A stretch of DNA of 64,000 nt from WHTK01 sp963711035 (GCA_963711035.1 CAVQCN010000001.1:620001-684000), one strand, 5' to 3'. Counted from the stretch's first letter, positions 27,509 to 37,294 are shown. Numbers and translations are program-made. Notes: generated from the sequence alone by a model not told the origin.

Positions 27509-28224
27509 TTCTTGAAGAAGGCAACGATGCGTTCGCGGGCGTCTCGCGCGGACGCTTCGTGATATTTCCCTTCGCCTGAAAGCCAGGCAAGCAGACGAAA
27601 GACAATGGGCACTTCGGCGTCAGGGTGGTCATTGAGGAATGCATGGCCGGCGTCGGGATACACCTTGACGTCATGCTCCACGCCGTTCGCGGTCAACACC
27701 TCTTCGAGCCTGGCAGGCGCCCTTTTCAACGTGCGGTCCTTGGCGCCGTAGCTTGCGACGATCGGGCAAGCCTCAGCCAGATACGAGCGGGGGCTCTTCG
27801 GCAGGTCGCCGTAGTTCGCGCTGGCAGCGGAGAAACCGTGGCCCGGCGCCAGGAGCAACGCGAAACCGCCACCGAAACAAAAGCCGATAACGCCGGCTTT
27901 GCCGGCGCAGTCACTGCGCCCCTGAAGCCAGGAATGCACCGCTTCGACATCGTCGAAGGCCTGTCCCTTCCGTGCCAACATTTCACGGGTCGCCGCAAAT
28001 AGGCAGCGGATACGGCCGCCTCGAAAGAAGAAATCGGGAGCGACGGCGAGGTAGCCTTCGGAGGCTAGCCAGTCTGCCTGGCGGCGAAGGTCGCTCGTCA
28101 TACCCAACGCATCGTGGATGACAATCACGCCCGGCCAGGGACCCTCACCGACCGGAGTCGCGAGGTAAGCCGGCATGTCGCCGCGATTCGTTGCAATTGT
28201 CAGGTTAGTTATGCAGAAGCCCAT
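27496..28224 (-). CDS. Dienelactone hydrolase family protein
   Basis: A 242-residue alpha/beta hydrolase of the dienelactone hydrolase family. VIVIHDALGMTSDLRRQADWLASEGYLAVAPDFF is the family-defining N-terminal block. The nucleophile elbow is GFCFGGG near residue 116 (Cys nucleophile, as in true dienelactone hydrolases), with Asp in YGAKDRTL and His in YPDAGHAF. It hydrolyses lactone or ester bonds, classically 4-carboxymethylenebut-2-en-4-olide in chlorocatechol breakdown. No aromatic ring-cleavage gene is next to it, so the role here is open. Confidence 0.9.
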   Translation of the reverse strand: MGFCITNLTIATNRGDMPAYLATPVGEGPWPGVIVIHDALGMTSDLRRQADWLASEGYLAVAPDFFFRGGRIRCLFAATREMLARKGQAFDDVEAVHSWLQGRSDCAGKAGVIGFCFGGGFALLLAPGHGFSAASANYGDLPKSPRSYLAEACPIVASYGAKDRTLKRAPARLEEVLTANGVEHDVKVYPDAGHAFLNDHPDAEVPIVFRLLAWLSGEGKYHEASARDARERIVAFFKKHLG

Positions 28225-28269
28225 GATAGGTCCCTCTGCCGAGTTCAGCTTCAGGAGAAGGAGTCCAGG

Positions 28270-28323
28270 ATGAATAAGTCACTCCACCTTCTGTCTACGC
28301 CGTGCCCTCATCTCAAGCACTGA
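28270..28323 (+). CDS. Possible 17-codon leader peptide
   Basis: A short reading frame, MNKSLHLLSTPCPHLKH, begins 7 bases after an AGGAGAAGGAG site, the strongest ribosome-binding sequence in this intergenic stretch. It ends 57 bases before the proposed start of the GH26 lipoprotein and is in the same frame. It has no signal-peptide character. It could be a leader peptide or chance. Confidence 0.3.
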   Translation: MNKSLHLLSTPCPHLKH

Positions 28324-28380
28324 CTGCTGCGTACCGAAAATACCTTTATACACCTGCGTTTCGCGAGAAGGAGCCGCGAG

Positions 28381-29581
28381 CTGTCACGACCTCTGAGAAT
28401 CGCCGCATTCTTCATCACTGCTGTAGCGGCTGCGACATTGATCGCTTGTGGAACAAGCAAACCGTCCACTCAGCCATCCACCCAGGCGTCCACCGTCGCG
28501 AGCTGCCCCACCGTGGTCAGCGGCCGGGCGCACCTCGAGCCGGATGACGGCGTCTACTACGGCGTGAACCTCGATTGGGACGCCGAAAGCGCTGCAGCCT
28601 ATGCATCGAATCTGGGCCATGACCCCGCCGTGTACGTCGCCTTTGCCTCGTTCCCCATGAGCCCTTCGGATGCGTCCTACATGGATGGAATCGTGGCCCA
28701 GGTACGGGCCCAGCATTCCATGCTCATGCTCACGCTCGAGCCAAACGGCGGGCTACAGACGGTGACACCCGCATCGGCAGCCGATCTGGCGTCGCAGCTT
28801 GCTGGCTATAACGCGCAGGGCGTGCCCGTCTTCCTCCGCTTCGCGCACGAGATGAACGGCTCATGGTATGCGTGGTCTCAACAGCCGGCCGAGTACGTCG
28901 CCGCGTTCAGGCAGATCGCATCAGCGGTACACGAGGCCGCGCCGATGACGGCCATGGTCTGGGCGCCGAACTACGGCGGAGGCTACCCGTTCACGGGCGG
29001 CCAGTACGCCCCGGCAAGCGGGACACGACGACTTCCGACAGCTCGATACCAACGGCGACGGGGCTCTCACGATGGAGGACGACCCCTACGCGCCCTATTA
29101 TCCCGGCGACGACGCCGTGGACTGGGTGGGTATGTCGCTCTACCACTGGGGCAGCGCCTACCCCTGGGGTGAGAACGAGCTGCCCGAGGCCGGGAAGTTC
29201 GTGGCTCAGCTCACCGGTCAGTACGACGGCCTCAACGGTGACGAACGAGCAGTGCCGGACTTTTACGCAACGTATGCCGACGGCCACGACAAGCCCTTGG
29301 CCATCACCGAGACAGCGGCGTTTTATGCTCCTGACGCCGGAGGTGAGGCGGAGGAAGCTATCAAGAGCTCATGGTGGCAGCAAGTGTTCTCGCCTGAACT
29401 GCACACGTCGTTCCCACGCCTTGAGATGATCAACTGGTTCGAATGGTCGAAGTTTGAAACGGAGGTCAACGCTCAGGTCGACTGGACGGTCACTCAAGAC
29501 GCAGCGTTGCTTACCGAATTCAAGAGTGCAATGCCCTCGTACCTTCGCTTCGCGTCGCCACAGCCGATTTGCAGTCCATGA
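28381..29581 (+). CDS. GH26-like mannanase/glucanase lipoprotein, frameshift
   Basis: Secreted glycoside hydrolase of family 26 type, about 399 residues. The best start is a CTG at 28381: GAAGGAG ends 7 bases upstream, and translation gives a signal peptide (SRPLRIAAFFITAVAAATLIAC) ending in a lipobox Cys. No ATG/GTG/TTG is available in frame. Catalytic elements: FLRFAHEMNGSWYAW (acid/base Glu) and LAITETAAF (nucleophile Glu). At about 29015 one extra base shifts the frame; the continuation has DTNGDG, YYPGD and VDWVGMSLYHWG. The stop overlaps the ATG of the next gene. It probably acts on beta-1,4-mannan or mixed-linkage glucan at the cell surface. Confidence 0.8.
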
Positions 29582-31495
29582 ACCAGAACCCCGCCAGCCA
29601 GCATTCCCAATTGCGGGTCATCGGCGATGGTGCGACGGCCAGTGCTTCGGCCCCTCCCGCTCCGACGTACAAGCACTCCGAGACGTACGTCAGATTGGTT
29701 GCGTCCTTCGCGGGCGATGGTGGGGCTGGCGTACCTCGTCTGGCGTGTCGGCTGGACCCTGAACCAAAACGCGCTCTGGCTGGCGCTTCCACTGCTGCTC
29801 GCCGAAGTGCACGGGTACGTCACCTACCTTGGCTACACCTTCATGACTTGGGACTGCTCCCCGCCCAGGAGGCGCGACCCGTTGGCCCACGCCACGGTCG
29901 ATTTCTACATCCCCACGTACAACGAGCCTTTTTCTGTCCTGGCGCCGACAATTGCCGGCGCCATGGCGGTGGAGTATCCGCATACGGTATACGTGCTGGA
30001 CGACAGCCGGCGCCGGTGGGTAAGGCAGCTGTGCAGGCGGCTCGGCGCGGAATACGTCACGCGCCCGGACAACCGTCACGCAAAAGCCGGCAATCTCAAC
30101 CACGCCCTCTCGATCACGACCGGGGAGTTCGTCGCGGTCATCGACGCGGACTTCGTCCCGTGCAAGACATTCATCAGTGACATGCTGGGCTACTTCACGG
30201 ACCCCGAAGTTGCGTTCGTTCAGGGTCCACAGGAGTTCTACAATCGCGACAGCTTCCAGCATCTGCCGGGCGATGCGGAGGCATGGCACGAGCAGGCCAC
30301 GTTCTTCCGGGCGATCCAGGTCGGCAAGAACCGCTGGAACTCCGCCTTCTGGTGCGGCTGTCCTTCCTTGTTGCGACGCGCCGCTCTGGAGTCGGTTGGC
30401 GGCGTTCAGAGCGACACCGTCACCGAGGACCTTCACACATCGTTGAAACTGCATTCTCTGGGATGGAAGAGCATCTACCACCCGGGAATTGTCGCCCTTG
30501 GAATCGCACCCAACGATTACCATGGATTCATCCTGCAGCGACTGCGCTGGGCCGCCGGCACGATGCAGGTCATACGCCGAGAATGGCGGATACGTGGCCT
30601 GACGATGGCGCAGCGCATCAGCTATCTGAGCAGCATCGGGACCTACTTCGATGCGCTCCGGAAAGCCACCTTCCTTGCAATCGTGCCGCTTGTGATTTTG
30701 ACGGACCAGTTGCCGCTCGCCACGTCGCTACTCGTCTTCCTTACGTTCTGGACGTTCCAGTTCCTGCTGAATGGCTACGCAAACAACCTGCTCGCGCGAG
30801 GCAATAACCGCTACCTGATGACGGAATTCTTCGACCTCATGAAGATGTTTGCCTTCATTCACGCCACTGTCACGCTCATTACCGGCCGTCAGGTCCGCTT
30901 CCAGGTCACGCCGAAGGGCGGCTCGGCTGACCGGCGCCTTCAGGGTCTACTCGCGCCTTACGTAGCACTGATCCTCGTCTACGCCCTGAGCGTCGTCGTC
31001 GGCCTGGCACGTGTGACCGGCCTGCTACCCACGTACATCCTTGCAGCTCAGGTGGCGGCGATGCTCTGGGCGTTCGGCATCCTGTGTGTCCTGATCGCAG
31101 TCGTCGTCTACGGCTACCGGAAGGTGAGCCAGCGATCGGCGGACCGCGTACGTGTGAACCTGGAAGCTCGCTATCGAGAGGCGTACCAGCGCATCGAGCA
31201 GCCCGCCACGATCGAGAACTTGACCACGTCCGGATGCGCTATTCGGACCGCGGAGGCGCCATCGATAGCCCGCAGCATGGCTGTACGCATTCTGGAGCCG
31301 CCACTCGCGTTCCGCGCCAGAGTCCGCACCGTCCGCACCCAGCCAGACGGCTTTGTCTCCGGACTTTCGATTCAGGCGTCTCCGTCGACTGCCGTCGAGC
31401 TAGCGCTGATCCTCGCCGACAGCATCCTTTCCCAGGCGCCGGGGCGCGGCGCGGAAGTCGGCGAACCGCCAGAGGTGGAATCGATCGCAGCATGA
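29578..31495 (+). CDS. Cellulose-synthase-like GT2 with PilZ domain, probable frameshift
   Basis: BcsA-type processive glycosyltransferase, about 638 residues. The GT2 core shows YVLDDSRRRW, VIDADFVP (DxD), TVTEDLHTSLKLHSLGWKS (TED) and QRLRWAAGT (QxxRW), then several membrane helices. A C-terminal PilZ-like domain has RSADR (RxxxR) and NLTTSG in place of NxSxxG, so c-di-GMP activation is plausible. The ATG at 29578 overlaps the GH26 stop. Its frame (MNQNPASQHSQLRVIGDG) joins the main frame near 29713 only if one G of a GGG run is dropped; otherwise translation would begin inside, near 29627. Product probably beta-glucan or beta-mannan. Confidence 0.85.
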
Positions 31496-31539
31496 CGTCC
31501 CTCGCGAACATCTTGACGCGCTGCAGACCGGCGGCAGAG

Positions 31540-32256
31540 ATGAAGGCTCACACCGCGAAGCTGACCATCTTCATCGTCGTCGCCGCGCTGCTCGTCGCAG
31601 GCTGCGGAGGCAGCCATGCGTCCTCAACCAGCGCCGGCCAGCAGGTCGCGCCTACCGCCACGGCGGACTCGACGACCACATCGAACCCGCCCACGTCGAC
31701 CGCCTCGGACGCAAGCTCGGCATCGATACCGGACGGCTGGAAGCCGTTCGAGGAAGGCGCGTATAGCGGAGCCGTGCCTCAGACCTGGGACATCGCCGTC
31801 CTGGACGGGGCGATGCTCATCGACGCCTCCAACCCCTTCGTACAGCAGCTGCCTCAAGAGACGCAGCAGGCGCTGCAGGGTCTGTTTGCGACCGGCCGAT
31901 TCCATAGCGTAGTCTTCGCCTTCATCGACCGCGATCCGGGGTTCGCAACCAACATCAACATGCTGGGGTGCTTCAACGCCCTGGAGGTCGCCCCGGAGAA
32001 CAAGGAAGTCGCGACGATGGCGGAACTGGGCTTCAACGCCGAGAAGAAGGGGCAGGTTGTGTTTGCAGGCCGGCTATGGAATCTCACGAAGGTCTACTTC
32101 ACATCGCTCAACGACTCGTACGAAGTCATGCCTCACCTGGGTTCTTGCTACCTCACTATCACGCTCTCGACGAAGCCGGGAGACGAAACTTCGCTGCCCG
32201 ACTTCGAGACGTTCCTCAAGCTCCTCGAAGTAGACGTATCGCAGTTGTCAGACTGA
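31540..32256 (+). CDS. Lipoprotein, unknown function
   Basis: A 238-residue predicted lipoprotein. Starting at 31540 it reads MKAHTAKLTIFIVVAALLVAGC, a clean signal peptide and lipobox. An ATG at 31492 that overlaps the stop of the synthase gene is the alternative start. A Ser/Thr/Ala linker (about residues 25-60) precedes a globular domain (GWKPFEEGAYSGAVPQTWDI onward) reminiscent of small PsbP/Mog1-type folds, with two Cys residues (LGCFNAL, GSCYLTI) that could form a disulfide. It follows the polysaccharide synthase directly and may serve that operon. Confidence 0.7.
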   Translation: MKAHTAKLTIFIVVAALLVAGCGGSHASSTSAGQQVAPTATADSTTTSNPPTSTASDASSASIPDGWKPFEEGAYSGAVPQTWDIAVLDGAMLIDASNPFVQQLPQETQQALQGLFATGRFHSVVFAFIDRDPGFATNINMLGCFNALEVAPENKEVATMAELGFNAEKKGQVVFAGRLWNLTKVYFTSLNDSYEVMPHLGSCYLTITLSTKPGDETSLPDFETFLKLLEVDVSQLSD

Positions 32257-32451
32257 CTCCACGCGGTCCCCTGTCATCATCCGGTGCACCGAGCAGCCAC
32301 GGATGCGTAGCGCCAACGTCGGCGAAGGCCGTTGCCCTTCCCGATGAGGCCGGTGTAATCTTGCGCCGCCGACTGAGCAATCGAGGCCGGACAGGAGCGC
32401 CCCGCCAGCCACCCGCGACCAGCTTCCCCTGCAATCACCAGAGAGGTCTGG

Positions 32452-34335
32452 ATGGCACACGGACCAAAGGCTGCGATTTCGCCTGTGCACGTCAGGTCGA
32501 TCGTGGGCGCCCTGTGCATGGTCGCCATCACGCTCGTCATCGGCGCCTGCGGTGGTGGCGACTCGCAGCCGGAAACCCCTGAAGCTGCGATCCCGTTAGT
32601 GCAGGACGTCGCACCGGAGCTGTCCGTCCTGGGTGACCTGGCCCAGGTCACGGACCCACCCGTCACGGCCACGATCGGCTCGGATGGCGGACAGCTCTCC
32701 CTGGCCGATGGCGCAGTCGTGACCGTGCCCGAAGGATCGTTCTCCGAGCCCACGTCGCTCACGGTCTCCACCGTGGGCATCGCACTTGAGTACTTCGCCT
32801 CGTCCAATATTGGACCAGCGCGAACCTACGTGATCGATGCTGACCGGGACATCCCTGATCTCCCGACACCTGTCGTCCTGGAGATTCCTTACCCCACTGA
32901 AGTCGTCGCTGTCCTGCAGTACCAGGACGGCGACTGGGTACCTCTGGATTTGCCACCGGGCAACACTGCGCGAGTCGAAATCAGTCACTTCTCCAAGAAC
33001 CTCATTACCGTCGTTCCCGCAGGTATCGAGTACCTCAGAGAGAAGGGGTGGATCGGCGGGTCACATACGATGTTCGAGCAGGCCGCGGCGGACAAGCTCG
33101 CTGCCACCGAAAAGGCCCACCGCGAACGCGTGGCAACAAGCGACCAGTGGACGCAGGACTTCTACGGCCTCGACAAAGACGGACAGTATGTACCGCCAAC
33201 CCAGACGCAAGACGAGATGTGCGGAGAGTTCGGGACCGTCCTCGGCACCTACACGGATCCCAAGAACTACGAGCTGCCGCCCGACTACACCTACTACGAC
33301 CTGGCGCGTTTCCTGTTCGATGCGGAGGCGCCTTCCCTGGTCCCGAACTGGACCGAATTCGACGAAATGACGAAGAAATCGCAGGACGAAATCAACCAGC
33401 AGGTACTCGCAAGCACGACACCGGTCTCCCCCGCCCAGGTGCTCCAGATCGCCATCAAGGCGAACGGGGATAACGTCCCGCTAGGAGTGCTGGCCGCTCA
33501 CAACTACCTGAAGAACCTTGCCTATCTTGGCCGCGATTACGGCGATCCCGATGGACGGGACACGAACGTGCCGCGTCAGTACGGGGAGCCCGCTTCCCAT
33601 CTCGAGGCCTGGCGGGACCAGAGCCCCACGAACTCGGCCGGTCGACTGGACAAGCTTGGGCCGCTGTACCACATCTTTGCGGCGGCGACTATCGGAGTTT
33701 GGGGGCCTACCACATACACGGCGGACGGTGCGGCAGCATTCGAGTCGCTGATGCGTTCGGGCCTCAACAAGCTACCCTTCCTGCGCTCCCCGGACGTGCC
33801 TGACAGGGAAAAAGGACTGGCCGACGAATGCGGTGCTGACGTAGCCGACCTTGTAGCATCGGCACGCAGCGGAGGCTCCGGTTCTTCGACCGATCTGCCA
33901 TGGGTCTTCCAGGGCACGGGGAACATGACCATTTCCGTCGAAGGCAGCACCAACCCCATCACTGGCACCGTCGTGGAAGGGCAGACCTGCAGTGGAACGA
34001 TTCCGGTCACACTGCACTTCCTCGACGACGGTAGCTTCTTCATCACCCTCGGCCAAACCGTGGGCCTGAGCTTGAGGCTAAACCGTCCCTACGGCTACGA
34101 CTGCGCGGATGGGTTCCAGAAGGGTGGTCTTCTACGAGGCACGTGGGACCAGAACGCGGGCACGTTCAACTTCAACGAAGGCAATTTCGAAGGATGGAGC
34201 GGGAGGGTCACGCCGGAAGAGGTCAGGCTCGATCAAACCGTTCCAGCCGACGGCGCGCTCACCGGCCAAACCCTCGAGTATCACTGGGACCTCACGCTCT
34301 GCACGTCCGGGTGTCCACCCGTCCCCAACCCATGA
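32452..34335 (+). CDS. Large lipoprotein with ZU5-like domain
   Basis: A 627-residue lipoprotein: signal peptide with lipobox TLVIGAC near residue 33, then a ZU5-like beta domain (TIGSDGGQLSLADGAVVTVP followed by GSFSEPTSLTVSTVG; about residues 70-170). Then comes a helical middle region (about 185-470) with a Tyr-rich stretch (YELPPDYTYYDLARF). Last is a C-terminal beta-rich domain (about 480-627, GTGNMTISVEGSTNP to the end) with paired Cys. AGAGAGG precedes the ATG. The middle domain is not recognised. It is the last gene of the surface-polysaccharide region; binding or scaffolding outside the cell is a guess. Confidence 0.7.
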   Translation: MAHGPKAAISPVHVRSIVGALCMVAITLVIGACGGGDSQPETPEAAIPLVQDVAPELSVLGDLAQVTDPPVTATIGSDGGQLSLADGAVVTVPEGSFSEPTSLTVSTVGIALEYFASSNIGPARTYVIDADRDIPDLPTPVVLEIPYPTEVVAVLQYQDGDWVPLDLPPGNTARVEISHFSKNLITVVPAGIEYLREKGWIGGSHTMFEQAAADKLAATEKAHRERVATSDQWTQDFYGLDKDGQYVPPTQTQDEMCGEFGTVLGTYTDPKNYELPPDYTYYDLARFLFDAEAPSLVPNWTEFDEMTKKSQDEINQQVLASTTPVSPAQVLQIAIKANGDNVPLGVLAAHNYLKNLAYLGRDYGDPDGRDTNVPRQYGEPASHLEAWRDQSPTNSAGRLDKLGPLYHIFAAATIGVWGPTTYTADGAAAFESLMRSGLNKLPFLRSPDVPDREKGLADECGADVADLVASARSGGSGSSTDLPWVFQGTGNMTISVEGSTNPITGTVVEGQTCSGTIPVTLHFLDDGSFFITLGQTVGLSLRLNRPYGYDCADGFQKGGLLRGTWDQNAGTFNFNEGNFEGWSGRVTPEEVRLDQTVPADGALTGQTLEYHWDLTLCTSGCPPVPNP

Positions 34336-34396
34336 GCGCGTAACGTCGGCTGCAACCGACAACCTCCGTTGCGATCTACGTAGTCTCTTCACGAGA

Positions 34397-34419
34397 CGAG
34401 AGAGCCCTGCACTCTCTCG
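34397..34419. terminator. Hairpin after large lipoprotein gene
   Basis: Inverted repeat CGAGAGAG/CTCTCTCG with a 7-base loop, 60 bases after the lipoprotein stop. There is no T-tract, so its terminator role is uncertain. Confidence 0.35.
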
Positions 34420-34472
34420 AAGCCATGCACTCTGCCACCTACGTTGTTGCGAAACCATCGCTATAAGTTGCA

Positions 34473-34501
34473 TTGCTAACGTGACGCTAAATTAGTATAT
34501 A
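34473..34501 (+). promoter_or_regulatory. Candidate sigma70-type promoter
   Basis: TTGCTA, a 17-base spacer, then TATATA, inside the AT-rich gap and about 190 bases before the nuoF-like gene. The -35 match is partial. Confidence 0.4.
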
Positions 34502-34693
34502 AATATTACGTAATTGCGCGCCGGATTCTTGCCTCTCAGGCACCAATTGTTAGAATTGAATGTAGCACATGAACCTGCAGAGCATCGCTACTCGTAAATA
34601 TGAAACTATCTGACGGCAATTCTATTGCAGGTTTATGAGCGAAATTACGATTGCTAGCGTGAAGAAAAACAATCGACGTCTGGGGGTGGAGGA

Positions 34694-36062
34694 GTGGTCA
34701 AAGAGCTAGCAGAACCTTTCCTGATTCAGCCGCATCCGTTGGCATCCATCGAGGAGTACGAGCAGATCGGGGGCGGAGAAGCGCTGCGTCAGGCAGCGCA
34801 GATGCCACCGGAGGCCGTAATCCAGGAGTTGCGTCGCGCCCGGCTGCGTGGCCGCGGCGGCGCCGGCTTCCTCACTGCGACGAAATGGAGTAGCGCCCTG
34901 AGTTCAGAGACAGGGCAGCGCTTCATCGTCGCAAACGGCGCTGAAGGAGAGCCCGGGACCTTCAAGGACCGGCAGTTGATGCGCATGAATCCCTACAGCG
35001 TGATCGAGGGCATCCTGGTCGCCGAAGAAGTCGTTGGGGCGGAAGCTGCCTACATCGGCATCAAGGAGCGCTTCGGTCGGGAAATCGACTGCATGCAGCG
35101 CGCCATCGACGAGTTCGCCCGCGAGACGCCTCTCGCAGAGACGATCACCATCGTGCCCGGCCCTGACGAATACCTCTTCGGCGAGGAGTCTGCCCTGCTC
35201 GAGGTGATCGACGGCGGCCTGCCGATGCCCCACGTCTTCCCTCCCTATATCCACGGCCTCTTCGCCGGACCGTACGGCGGACCGATTTACAATCCCACGA
35301 TCGTCAACAACGTCGAGACATACGGGCACGTGCCGGGCATCATCGCAAACGGATCCGAGTGGTTCCGTTCGGTCGGCGCGCAGGACACGCCCGGCACGAC
35401 CATCCTGACGCTCTCCGGTGACGTCGAGCATCCAGCCGTACGAGAGGTCCCCACGGGGCTCACGATTCGAGAGGCCATCGACTCGATCGGAGGTGGCGTA
35501 CGAGAGGGCCGCGCGGTCAAGGCGGTGTTCAGCGGCCTCGCCAATGTGGTGATCCGGCCGGACCAACTCAATACGGCTCTGACCTTCGACGAGATGCGTA
35601 ACGCCGGCCTGTCCCTCGGTTCTTCCGGACTGATTGTCTACGACGAGACGCGGTGCATGGCGGCCGTCGCGTACCAGTACTCGCGCTTCCTGCACATCGA
35701 GTCCTGCGGCCAATGCACCTCCTGCAAGCTCGGCTCTCGCACTATCACGGACGACCTCGAACGACTTGCTGGAGGGCGTAGGCACGGGCCAGGATCTGCA
35801 GGAGATCGCCATGGCCACCGAGTGGGTGGAGAACCGCCATCGCTGCTTCCTGCCGACCTCCGAGTCCCTGGTGATCAGCAGCATTCTCGATGCGTTTCCG
35901 GAGGACTTTCACCGTCATCTGCGTGGAGGCGAATGCGACCTCGACCACAACATCGTCCTGCCGAAGATGATCGACTACCGAGAGGGCGAGGGCTTTGTCT
36001 ACGACAGGCACTACGAGATGAAGCGCCCCGACTGGTCCTATGAGCCCGAGCCGTGGGAATGA
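34694..36062 (+). CDS. NuoF-like NADH/FMN flavoprotein, frameshift
   Basis: NADH-binding 51-kDa-type subunit, about 455 residues. RARLRGRGGAGFLTATKW near residue 50 is the NADH/FMN glycine motif, NGAEGEPGTFKDRQLM near 82 the FMN site, and ESCGQCTSCKLGS near 337 supplies three cluster cysteines. At about 35764 one extra base shifts the frame; the continuation LLEGVGTGQDLQEIAMATE reaches the fourth Cys in RHRCFLPTSESLV. The GTG start has GGAGGA almost touching it; a later TTG start is possible. No NuoE or other complex I genes are near. A Rieske gene follows after 190 bases. Confidence 0.82.
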
Positions 36063-36252
36063 GCAGCGCGCCGAGGCGCCAAGAGAGACGCTGAGCTCCG
36101 AAGCTCGATGAGGCGATAGTCAGCCCGCCCAACGATCGTCCACAGAAGCGCGACTCACCGCATCGGGCCAGCGCCGGCTCAGCGGCCCTGATCAGAGCCT
36201 GCATGCGCGTCTCCACGCCTCCGAGATTTTCGAACTGCAAAGGAGGCACGCA

Positions 36253-37269
36253 ATGAAAGAACGATTGAGTTGGTGGCCCGGGATATTTGGGCTCGCCCTG
36301 GCCATGATCCTCGTTACCGTCATACAACCGGTCACGAGTTCGTTGGCCTACGCCGGCATCATCCTGGTCGTAATTGCGGTGCTTGGCTGGGCCCTCGAAG
36401 CACGTGAGATCGCCGGCCCGCCGTCGACCCAAGCCCAGGACAACGAGATAGAGCAGGCCGGACCCAGCTTCTGGCCGGTGGTGCTGGCCATAGGCTTCGT
36501 CGGCATCGCTGCCGGGCTCGTGTACCGGTGGGAGTACGGCGCCTTGATCGTCGCGGTGCCGCTTGCCGTCGGAGCCGGCCTGAGCTGGCTCGCGAGGCTT
36601 CGCCGTGAGCTGGCCGTGGAACGTGAGAAGGCGGCGGTCGACGTCCTCATCGAGCCGAATGGCCGAGCCCTCTATCCGGTCTCCAACCAAGTCCTCCGGC
36701 AACGTTCGGAATCAGGCGTGGCGATCGCGAAGGAGCACATCGAAAACCACCAGATTTCGCGTCGCGGCTTGCTGCGTGTCACGTTCTGGACCGGCCTTGT
36801 CGCGGGACTGGCGGCGTTCGGCGGTACGCTGGTCGACTTCGTCTATCCGCGCGGCGTGACAGGCTTCGGCGCTGTCATCTCGGCTGGGCCAGTTTCCAAT
36901 TTCCCGCCCGGCAGCAAGACCCAGATCGTTTCCGGCCATTTCTGGCTGGTCAACCTGACCGACGCAGAGGCCAAGCGCAGCGACCCGGAGACCGGGAAGG
37001 CCGGCTTCCTGGCGCTCTGGTGGCGATGTCCACACCTCGGCTGTACCGTGCCCTGGCGGCCAGACTTCACGTTCAACGGCCGCTCCGGCTGGTTCCGCTG
37101 TCCGTGTCACGGCTCCACCTACGACGACGCGGGCAAGCGAGTCTACGGACCGGCGCCGCACGGCATGGACCCCATGACGGTCACGATCGAAGCCGGCCAG
37201 ATCTCGGTCGACACGGGCAGCATCGGAAAAGGCAGTCCCCGAAACGCGAGCATGACGGTCCAGGCCTAG
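36253..37269 (+). CDS. Rieske iron-sulfur protein (QcrA-like)
   Basis: A 338-residue membrane-anchored Rieske protein. Hydrophobic segments at about 8-26, 32-50, 75-93, 98-115 and 175-195 precede the Rieske fold. Cluster motifs are CPHLGC near residue 258 and CPCHGSTYDD near residue 283, with the disulfide Cys residues conserved, followed by GPAPHGMD. This indicates a high-potential Rieske centre of a bc-type quinol oxidoreductase. The multi-helix N-terminus recalls actinobacterial QcrA. AAAGGAGG precedes the ATG. No cytochrome b gene lies nearby. A repeated element begins at its TAG stop. Confidence 0.88.
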   Translation: MKERLSWWPGIFGLALAMILVTVIQPVTSSLAYAGIILVVIAVLGWALEAREIAGPPSTQAQDNEIEQAGPSFWPVVLAIGFVGIAAGLVYRWEYGALIVAVPLAVGAGLSWLARLRRELAVEREKAAVDVLIEPNGRALYPVSNQVLRQRSESGVAIAKEHIENHQISRRGLLRVTFWTGLVAGLAAFGGTLVDFVYPRGVTGFGAVISAGPVSNFPPGSKTQIVSGHFWLVNLTDAEAKRSDPETGKAGFLALWWRCPHLGCTVPWRPDFTFNGRSGWFRCPCHGSTYDDAGKRVYGPAPHGMDPMTVTIEAGQISVDTGSIGKGSPRNASMTVQA

Positions 37270-37294
37270 GGATTGCATCCCAGGGCGATGCCAC
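37267..37294 (+). repeat. TAG-embedded repeat element, copy 2
   Basis: TAGGGATTGCATCCC starts with the stop codon of the Rieske gene. With the two preceding bases it matches the minus-strand copy at 44491-44507 exactly over 17 bases; the next bases (GGGCGATGCC) are only loosely similar. The arms GGGAT/ATCCC can form a short hairpin. Confidence 0.5.

Larger units (their letters stand above)
34336..34693. other. AT-rich intergenic region upstream of nuoF-like gene
   Basis: A 358-base gap, clearly richer in A and T than the rest of the window, with TATATAAATATTACG as its core. It holds a possible promoter (34473-34501), a hairpin (34397-34419) and a near-direct repeat, ATTGCTAACGTGACG at 34472 and ATTGCTAGCGTGAAG at 34650. 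No coding signal was found. Confidence 0.6.
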
